A DNA stretch of 64,000 nucleotides from Phytoseiulus persimilis. Its lineage: Eukaryota > Arthropoda > Arachnida > Mesostigmata > Phytoseiidae. Below are positions 55,700-64,000 of the stretch, piece by piece. Position numbers and translations under genes: made by a program. Position 1 is the stretch's first letter; each line of letters starts with the position of its first letter. The stretch covers positions 30,030,723-30,094,722 of the forward strand of contig CM075103.1 in NCBI GenBank assembly GCA_037576195.1, given 5' to 3'. The notes below the pieces were generated by a model. It did no database searches. It had not been told where the DNA came from and saw only the letters and a program-made list of their open reading frames with translations.

Positions 55700-58600
55700 T
55701 TGAGAACTGCAGCGTCATCACGCGCGTCGCGAAATCAGCGTCCAGTATCAGCGCTCCAGGCAACCTCGCTCCAGGCGGTGAGTCAAACCTCAGATCTCCC
55801 CCGGGCAGGTAGCCAACGGTTCCACTACATCCCTTTGCCCGAATCTCGCAAAAGTTGGGCAAACGGCGGAAGCGGCAGCAGAACTCACAGCCACATTAGA
55901 CGAACCAGACGCGATGGAAGTCAGGGCAGAGGCCCTCCTCAGGGCGCGCAAACCCACAGACGAAGAATATGCAAATTTTTCGGTACTCATCAAACTGAGG
56001 AAAACAGTGAGGACGCGCTTCACCAAGAAGGTTAAAGGAGTCGAGGGGACAATGGCAAAAGACGTTTTGGAAGATGAGACCTGGAACCAGCTATCCAGTC
56101 AGTGGGGCGAACTAGAGTCCATCTACAGCGAGCTTCGAGAGCTCAACACGCAGATCACCCCCCTCCTCATCAAGTGCTCGACTGATCAGTACGAGGGCGC
56201 GGTGGAGCGAATAGCACTGTACGACAAGCAGTACGCGCTCACAGTCTCCAAGCTCCGGGAGAAGACCACTCCGCCGCAATCGGCACCGCAGCAAGATCCG
56301 ACACCGCAAGCAAGCTACTCGTGTCAAGCGCAGAGCAGACGATTCACCCTGCCCAAGTTCACGGGAGATCTGAAGAAGTTCCGAGAATGGTGGCAACTCT
56401 ACAACGTCCACGTTCACCGGAAGAAGATGGACCCTATCGAAAAGTGCTCATCCAAAGTAGCAAGAGGCGCTATCGGGAGCGCCAGCATTGGAAATCGCAC
56501 ACCTTGAGCTCACGGCAGGACAGTACCAGGAGGCGATCAACATCATCGGAGCCAAATTCGGGTGCCCCAGAGCGGCCGAGAAGGAACATCTCCAGGAGCT
56601 GAGAAGACTCTGCTCGGCGAGGGACCTACAGGATAACGATGAGTTCTTTCGTTTCGTTTCCTCGTTGTCGCAGAATGTCAAGGCGCTGGTCTCACTAGGC
56701 AAGACTTTCGAAGCCATTTCTATGGCACTCACACAGGACGTACTCCGGTGCCTCCCAAGAGTCATGAGTGAGGACTTCACTAGGAAGAATCTCGCTACAG
56801 TAACAGAGCCAGGCAACTCCGACAGCGAGCTGAAAGCATTGATAGAGTACCTAGAAAATGAGGTAGCGATGAAGCGAGCCTGCGGAGCTCCAGGGCCTAC
56901 AGGGCTAGGAGGTTGACAGGGTCGTTTCGGCAAAGATTTCAGCAATAGGGATAGGCAGTTCAGTCCCAAGCCAAATGGCTGGAGAGGTAACCAGCGAGAA
57001 CCCGGAAGAGGCACCGTGAGTTTTGTCGCAAAGAACCAAACAGTAGACCACTCATGCATATTCTGCTCTAGCCCTAAGCACGAATCGAAATCATGTAGAA
57101 AATCATTGTCGTATGAGGAGGGGAAGGAACTTTGCGACAAAAACAACGCGTGTTTCAAATGCCTCAGGCGAAACCATTTTGCGAAAAAATGCAGAGCTAG
57201 GAATGTAAGGTGCGAAAGGTGCAACCGGGGACATTACGCGATTATGTGCAACTCCGACAGAGCACTGGGCAGGCAAACAGAGGCACTCTCGACACGGATA
57301 GACACGTGCAAACTCAGGGAGACGCCGAAGGGATTGGTTTCCTCTCAGACCGGCCTAGTGGGTCAATTGCCCTTCAGGCACGCAGGTGTTCAGGTTCTTC
57401 CTGGACTCAGGATCAGAGCGGTCATACGTGTCAGAACACGTCGTTAGGGCCCTCAGATTAAAACCAGCATATCAGGAAAGCCTGGCGATGATAACGATAG
57501 GCGGCAACGTATCCAGCTTCGCAAAACATAACGTGTATCGCATCGGGCTCCAAAGCAGATTCGACAGCGAGATGGCCGTGGAGCTCGAGGCGACAGAACT
57601 TCCAGAGATAGCCCGGGGACACTTCCCGGTGTCGCCGGAGTCGTGGAACCTAGCTCCATTGGCAGACCACGGCGAGAACATATGCAGGCGGGAAATAGAC
57701 GTTCTTCTCGGCTGGGACATCATACCTGAAATCAAATGCGGAGCGGAGCGGGTTTTCGAAAACAGAATGGTCGCTAACGAAACCATTTTCGGCTGGACAA
57801 TAGCGGGAATGGACGAGTCACGGCGCGGAAGCGCGCAGTCGCAGGTCTTTGTGACAGCGAACTTGTACCAACCAGGTACCAGACTCAGACCCGCACAAGT
57901 CGTCAGCATGGCAACAGCAACAGCGGTGGACGTCTCGGAAGCCGGCGCAGCACAGACTGCGCCCAGTCCAGCTGCTCTCGGTTCAGCCGAAGACGCGCGG
58001 CCAGGAACCGCCGCCAAGACAGCACTCCACGAGGAAATCAAAGTAGACCTGCAGCTTCTGTGGTCAACAGAATTGCTGGGGATAGAAGATCCAAGTCAGG
58101 AGTCGGGCGATGCGGTCGAGGCCGAGCTGCAATTTTTTTTTTAAATAATCTAGAAAGGCTAGAAGAAGGCCGATACATGGTCAGTCTCCCTTTCAAGGAG
58201 AATCTGCGAACTCTAGAGGACAACGAGAATATCGCGCGAGGCAGCTTAAAAAGATTTCTAATCAAAGCTTCCAAAGACAGAGAGCTCCTCGCGGCGGTAG
58301 ACGGAGAGATGAGCCGATATATAGGAAATGGCTACGCGGAATCGGCATCCCCGAAAAAGCCGGGCGAACTAGTTCATTATCTCCCGATTCTGCCAGTGGT
58401 CAAAAGAGACCCAGATAGAAAGCTCACAAAAGTCAGAGTCGTGAAGGACGCGGGCGCGCGCAGGAAGGACGAGGCAGCGTTAAACGACGTCCTGCACGAT
58501 GGCCCAAACCTACTGCCGGACATTTTCAAGGTCCTGCTGAGATTCAGAAAGGATGAGATGGCGGTGGTGTCGGACACTGAGAAAGCATTCCTGCAATACA

Positions 58601-60530
58601 GGATCCGCCCCGACCGCCGCACTTTCCTGATATTATTCTGGGCCCCGGGAATCAGCGGCGATCCGCGGGCGCCAATCAAGGGGTATTGGAGCACTACGCT
58701 CGATTTCGGGACATCAGCGTCGCCATTCATTCATTGCGCCGGGTTGACGTACCATATCAGACACCTCGCGGAACAACACCCAGACAAAGCGCACTTCCTG
58801 AAAGACTTAGAACAACATTTCTACACGGACGACCTGGTCTTCACAGTACAAGCAGAAAACGAGGGCGCAGAATTTTTCAAGTTCATGTTCAAGGCGTTCC
58901 AGACGGGAGGCTTCAGGCTGCGGAAATGGGCGACGAATAGCTCAGTTTTGGGTCAAGAGACAAAAAGATCGCTCAGCGACCCAGATGTTCGAGTCGCCTT
59001 CGATCAAGAGGATTCCAAATTTCTAGGAATAGGTTGGAACCAGAAAACAGATCAACTTCACATAGACGTCGCGCCGGCGATAGAAACTCTAGAAGCAAAC
59101 ATTCCGTCGAAGAGAACCATCTTGAAGGGCACGGCACAGATTTACGATCCTCTCGGTTTAATGTCCCCGCTCACAGTCAGGCCGAAAATTCTGCTACAAA
59201 CATGCTGGAAGCCAAAAATCGACGGAACTGACAGGAAACATTCGCAGAGAATTCTTAGAAACAACGGACGCGCTCAAGCACGCACTTTCGTATACAGAGA
59301 AACATTAACACAAACGAGCGCGACGACAGCCGACAACTGCACGCGTTTTGCGACGCGAGCCTGTCGGCACTCGGATGCGTGGCACACATCAGAGAGATGT
59401 CGAAACGCGGCTCCGCGCAGATCTTCTTCGTCGCCTCAAAGGCGAGAGTTGTTCCAATAAAATCGACCTACTCGATCCATAAGTTAGAGCTTGTCGGGGC
59501 AGTCATGGCGGCCAGAATGGGGTCGAGGATCAAGCAGTATCTCAATTATCATTTCGAATCGTCCCATTACTGGTCCGACAACTCCCCGACGCTACACTGG
59601 ATCGAAGAGTCTCCAGACAGACTGAAAGTTTTCGTAGCGAATAGAGTGAGAGAGATTCAATCCCTGACAGCGGCGCCGGAGTGGGACTACGTCACCTCCG
59701 CGCAGAACCCAGCCGACCTGTTGAGTCGCGGAGCAAACATCGCGTCAGAGGAATACAGTTCCATGTGGCTTGAAGGGCCGAGTTGGTTAGCGGAGAAAGG
59801 GCGGCCAACAGAGAAGCACTCACTAAACAAGTTCTTTGAAAGCGAAATAGAGTCAGAAAGGAAAGCGATTAGCATGATGACGGTGGAGCTCAGGAGGCTT
59901 TCAAGCCGCTACTCGCCAGCGAGACGATCCCCGCGGGATGCTCCGGTTTCGGCAACCGAAGCATGGAGAGCATCGATCAGAGTCATCCAAGCCCTCCAAA
60001 AAAGCCAGCTCAGGGCAGAACTAGATTCAGAATGTAAGGAAATCTCGAAAGAAAGCAAGCTGGTCGAATTGGCACCGTTTCTGGACGCCGAGGGATTGAT
60101 TAGATGTCGTTCCAGACTAGAACGAGGCGAAGAGTGGGGATACGATGAAAAGTATCCAATCGTGCTATCAGGGGAAGCGCACGCAGTTAGGCTGCTCATC
60201 AGGTTTTTCCATGATAAGAAATGCTTCCACCTAGGCGGCGTCGCGGCAACATTGAGCATGCTAAGGGAGAAGTACTTCATCCTCAAGGCGCGCAAGGCAG
60301 TCAAAGCAGTCCTCAGAGACTGTAAAGTTTGCATGTTATTCTGGATCGAAGCGGCAGCGGAGCCAGCGCCCCCGATTCCGAGTTTCAGGCTGTCAACAGC
60401 CTCTCCATTCACGGTTTGCGGAGTAGATCACGCGGGACCAATCGGCTATCGTCTCCCAAGCGGAGATCTCGCCAAGTCGTACATACTGCTATTCGTCTGC
60501 TCGAATAAGGAGCAGACCGATCCCCAGTGA
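55700..60530 (+). mobile_element. BEL/Pao retroelement fossil
   Basis: Parts appear in BEL/Pao order: a gag-like region from about 55914, a zinc-knuckle region (CFKCLRRNHFAKKC) near 57150-57200, a protease with DSGSERSYVSEHV near 57400, reverse transcriptase at about 58160-59250 (ALNDVLHDGPNLLPDI block), RNase H near 59460-59760, and the start of an integrase (HLGGVAATLSMLREKYF and CKVC) near 60220-60340. No LTRs were seen on either side and the 3' part ends inside integrase. It is broken in a few places but well preserved, so relatively young among the fossils here. Confidence 0.85.
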
Positions 60531-61090
60531 GTCGGAACATCAGGTTTCAAACCCTTTGGATCGTAGCCGGGTGGATGAACTTCGTGATTCAGGTCGATTG
60601 ATCTGTCATCCGCGCTCCCAACGTGCAGATTCGGAAAGAAAGATTGAAGCTGTGGAATCTGCACACGGAAGCTCATAGTCTATGAATACCTGGAAAACAT
60701 CACGGTAACTTTTGAGTTGCCTCACCCCTTCAATGTCAGCTCTGCAGTCAGCTCTTCCAGTTGGTTTGTTGTGCTCTCTCTTTGGCAGGCTGAGCGATCA
60801 TGGTTTCCTTATAGATGGGATGCCGATGAGGCCGCATCAAATGCGAGCGGACCTCCAGCTCTATTTCGCCGCTAGATCCTCCATATATATGAAAATCCAG
60901 GGTCTGTTCGTTTGTATGTTTGTTTGTTTGTTTTTCCTCAATAGACTCCTCCTGACCTCCTCCAAACTGTCACCTGCACGCGAATTCTGACGATAAGGTG
61001 CACCGTCCCGATATGAGGCCACCCAGACTCCTTGGCCTCATCTCATCGTCATCGGATACCCTTCCCCACCCCATCTGACAGTCTGTATAG
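60531..61090. other. Spacer with a TTTG microsatellite
   Basis: No recognised gene. A (TTTG)n run lies at about 60908-60935. A minus-strand frame at 60446-60676 is unassigned. Confidence 0.45.
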
Positions 61091-61664
61091 TCAGTCTGTA
61101 CAGCACGGCTCTGTCGTTATCAATCTGAGCAAAGCCGATACCAGAGTCGAGCCATCCACTTCCGCAGAAGCAATGAAATCTGATCAAGGACACGAGTGGA
61201 AAGAGGCTGCTGATCTAGAGATCGCGAGCATGAAAAATCTAAACGTTTGGACATTCACTAACTTGCCTCCGGAACGCCGAAGTCTCGGAAATCGCTGGTC
61301 CTCTTCCAGTCCGATGTGACTTCCGCCTTCTTGACTGCAGACATGGAAGAGGTCCTGTACATGGAACAGCCAGGAGGCCACTCAGATAATACTTCTAGGG
61401 CTTGCAAACTCAACAAAAGCATCTATGGCGCCCGTCAAGCGCCTAGAATGTTGAACAAGAGAATGAGATCAATATTCCTCAGTCTTGATTTGAAACAACG
61501 TTTCACTGAACCATGCATATATCACAGTGAAGGCCCAGATCGGATCTTGATCGTTCTATTCGTAGACGATGCTATCGTTTGTGACTGACAGCACAGAAAC
61601 CGCCATCAAGGAGTTTCTCAACAAACTCCAGGGACATCTCGAGATCACGTTTCGCCCTCTAGAC

Positions 61665-61878
61665 CAGTGGTTCTAAACCTCCACTGACCCATCGACACCC
61701 TGGGCGGCTTCGTTGAAGTTTATGGACTGCCCTTCACCAAGTGGTCGACCGTTAATTCCTTGATCCACCTACGTGGACGCCAAGAAGTATGGTCAAATCC
61801 ACCCCAGCATCACCTCTGTAAAACGGAGATCGGCCATCGACCCCCAGGGGTCGATATCGACCACTTTGAGAACCACTG
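61665..61878. mobile_element. hAT MITE, 214 bp, perfect 8-bp target duplication
   Basis: The ends CAGTGGTTCT and AGAACCACTG are inverted repeats of the widespread hAT MITE type. The 8-bp direct repeat CTCTAGAC flanks it at 61657-61664 and 61879-61886. It carries one unit of the ~48-bp repeat (TATGGTCAAATCCACCCCAG near 61789). Non-coding and non-autonomous. Confidence 0.92.
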
Positions 61879-62445
61879 CTCTAGACCATTTCCTTGGCCT
61901 ACAAATAGAAAGACTCGAAGACCACAGCATAGTTATCCGTCAGGAACGGTACACCCTAGATGTCCTGGAGAGACCCAGAATGCAATCATGCAAACCACGC
62001 TCTACTCCCGAGCATCGAAATATTTACTCGCCAGACGATACTGAAGAGATCGAAGATGTTCCGTATCGGAATCTGATTGGGAGTTTGATGTACCTCAGTA
62101 TCTTTTCCGGACCCGATATCAGTTTTTTAGTGGAGTACTTATCCAGATATTCGAAACATCCCACAAAGGAACGATGGTCCGAGGGGATACGCGTACTTCG
62201 ATACTTAACGGGAGCCCCTAACTACGGGATTCTCTATAGAAGTAACGACTGCAACACGTTCCGCCACTACAGCGACGCTGACTTTGCCCTGAAATGCGAA
62301 AGAGTGTCAACGGGTCCTTGATTCTCAGTGACTCAAGGCCTCTCGCTTGGGCTAGCCAACATCAAAGAGTCATTTCTCTAACCTCATGCGAGAGTGAGTT
62401 AATTGCCGCAGTTTCTACGATCCAACTGGCCCTTTATTTCACTCA

Positions 62446-63481
62446 CAAGGGAACTATACGAAGTGTAACACCCAGATTTGAATGAGAAGGTGCCCATTTG
62501 GTAGCCCATGGTGGGTCATGTTCAGGCCCGCAGTTGATCGTCTTGAATGGGCCCGTGGTTTTTTTCTAGGGAGGTCCGAAATTCCGAAAAAAAGAGTTTC
62601 TCCTGCTTTCCAGCGCGGATTGACCCCCCTGTTCTTGATTGGTGACTCGAGTTTTCGACCCTGAATTAGTGACTGATGTGGAGAATACGCATTGAGACGG
62701 ACTAGGCACTCACTTCTCCCCCCTGGAACGTTTGCGACCGAGCGGTAGCACGATATGACGCTTCCTTGCGGTCATGATCGTGGACTAGCTCCTCAATACT
62801 CCCTGGCGATAGAATTGCGCACCATCCACTGCGCGTGCGTTAACTTGCTTCAGTATAAAAGGCGATCATAACTTCGCTGCCGGATTAGACTTCATGAGAT
62901 TTGAATTTAGCTACGAATCGGGGGCTCTACTATGAGGCCAGACAGGAAACTAGTCTTGTTCGAAGAACGTCTCCTGAGTATGGGCTCAGACGTCCCGAGG
63001 ACGACGGAAGCAGCTCCTATCAAGAGAAACGAGGAAAAAAAAAATCAATTACGAGCAAACATATTCTGTAGCATTTCTCTCCCAAGTTCTGTTGATGACA
63101 CCAAGAGAAACTTTGCATATGTGAGCGGCATGGTATGAAATGGGCTAAACACCTGTTGAAGACTATGCCTCACTGGTATCACCCAGGATATTGCTTCCCG
63201 CTCTGAGTTAGGTGAAACAAGATTCTTTCGATCTCTCTGTGTACTACCTAGTCCAGTCACTGCTTCAGAGTCGAACTCTAGTCACTTATCAGAAATGGGG
63301 GAGTAAATCGGCCCTGGAAGGCCGGAAAAAGACTTTTTTTCCGAATCTCGGGCTCCTCGAGAAAAAAACCACGGACCCATTCAAGACGATCATATGCGGG
63401 CCCGAACATGGCTCAGCATAGACTACCAAACGGGCACCCTCTCATTCAGATCTTGGTGTCACACTTCGTATAGTTCCCTTG
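62446..63481. mobile_element. Foldback family C, 1036 bp, inserted in copia RNase H
   Basis: It begins CAAGGGAACTATACGAAGTG and ends with the mirror sequence; the two arms match over about 230 bases with some differences. The 3-bp direct repeat TCA flanks it (62443-62445 and 63482-63484). The centre holds a TATA-like box and a 68-codon frame (62932-63138) that I do not recognise. Three-base target sites occur in several superfamilies, so none is assigned. Confidence 0.87.
62854..62861 (+). promoter_or_regulatory. TATA-box-like sequence inside foldback C
   Basis: TATAAAAG lies in the unique centre of the foldback element, about 78 bases upstream of the ATG of a 68-codon frame (62932). The spacing suits a core promoter, but no start site can be proved from sequence. 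Confidence 0.35.
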
Positions 63482-63752
63482 TCAGTTGACAGTAGAGCTT
63501 GGATACGAGCACGTGCCCACAGTACAAATTGACGACCAATCGACCATGATACTTGTGAGTCTTATCGCTTTCCGGTCATGTACCAAAAATATTCCTGTTC
63601 GTTTCCCTGTACGTAAGAGGTCTTGTAGAAAATGGTGTTGTCAGACTAGGATTCTTAGGAAAAGGGAACCAACTGGCAGACATTTTTACTGAAGCAACTT
63701 TTAAAAGGAACTTAGTCTGATCGGAGTTTCTGCCCACTAGCTCAGTCCGACG

Positions 63753-63896
63753 ATGACGAGTCTCTTGGTTGCAACGGCACTGTTTGCAACCACGGCCGGG
63801 TTCCTCCAATACTTGGACTGTGCAGGAAATTGCATTCTCACTCAACAGAACTGCACGATAGACCAAATTCCCGCCACTCACTTTGAGAGCACATGA
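63753..63896 (+). CDS. Unrecognised 47-codon frame with signal-like N-terminus
   Basis: It starts MTSLLVATALFATTAGFL, a hydrophobic stretch like a signal peptide, followed by a Cys-containing segment (CAGNCILTQQNC). It lies about 40 bases after the copia 3' coding end. It could be a first exon or a chance frame. The rest of the window to 64000 shows nothing else. Confidence 0.25.
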   Translation: MTSLLVATALFATTAGFLQYLDCAGNCILTQQNCTIDQIPATHFEST

Positions 63897-64000
63897 CCAT
63901 ATACATGTCCGAAGCCTATTCAAAATCAGTTTGTTTATCACCTCATGGCCGTCCACATGGAGGTGAAGAGATCTGGAAAGATTACGAAGCGTGGAAACAC

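Larger units (their letters stand above)
61090..63715 (+). mobile_element. Copia-like retroelement fossil with two younger insertions
   Basis: Reverse-transcriptase landmarks include LNKSIYGARQAPRML near 61412-61455 and LFVDDAIV near 61557. RNase H landmarks follow (GSLMYLSIFSGPDISF near 62079, SLTSCESELIAAV near 62378). A 3' coding end with NQLADIF-type sequence lies near 63662. A hAT MITE (61665-61878) and a foldback element (62446-63481) lie inside it. No LTR was identified. It is broken in several places. Confidence 0.8.

Noticed and set aside
1-64000. CRISPR array, prokaryotic operons, rRNA genes
   Set aside because: No regularly spaced short repeats of the CRISPR type, no operon-like gene spacing and no rRNA-like conserved blocks were seen; spliced genes and LINE/hAT content are eukaryotic.

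Overview
The window looks like nuclear DNA of an arthropod, most likely a chelicerate such as a mite. That placement is inference. It rests on three things: host genes split by short introns (84-125 bases), an NR2-type nuclear receptor and an expanded arthropod-type SMYD (MYND-SET) family, and a transposon load of R1-like LINEs, BEL/Pao, copia, gypsy, hAT, pogo and foldback elements that is normal for arthropods. No prokaryotic operon, CRISPR array or rRNA was seen.

Left part (1-17.3 kb): a minus-strand array of five SMYD-like genes. Copy 1 (partial at the window edge) and copy 3 are open. Copy 2 is open except for one in-frame TGA. Copies 4 and 5 are decayed. The family shares a two-exon plan: a short MYND exon, a phase-0 intron with a GTGAGT donor, then one long SET/C-terminal exon. 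Between the copies lie a small inverted-repeat MITE, a broken hAT-like transposase, an R1-like LINE end and unassigned DNA.

Middle-left (17.3-32.9 kb): repeat-dominated. A tRNA-derived SINE with a 13-bp target duplication sits inside a gypsy-type integrase fossil. It is followed by a foldback element with 6-bp flanking repeats, a copia fossil, a ~48-bp minisatellite, an R1-type LINE, two partial copies of a second foldback family, and a ~840-bp tandem array whose first unit is split by a 5'-truncated LINE.

Centre (32.9-35.4 kb): the one complete, well supported host gene, a five-exon NR2 (NR2E-like) nuclear receptor of 699 codons. Its N-terminal region is built from ~60-residue tandem repeats.

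Right part (35.9-64 kb): nested transposons. A complete-length hAT with 8-bp target repeats (35944-38361) is followed by a hAT with ~450-bp terminal repeats apparently inserted in a second hAT (39353-46484). Next come LINE 3' ends, an end-to-end foldback copy, and a MULE-like foldback element with a SWIM-type ORF split by another hAT with a perfect 8-bp target duplication. The window ends with a BEL/Pao fossil and a copia fossil, the latter interrupted by a hAT MITE and by a third foldback family.

The window shows no pathway in the operon sense. Its main interest is the decaying SMYD array, the repeat-expanded nuclear receptor, and a dense record of nested insertions datable by target-site duplications.
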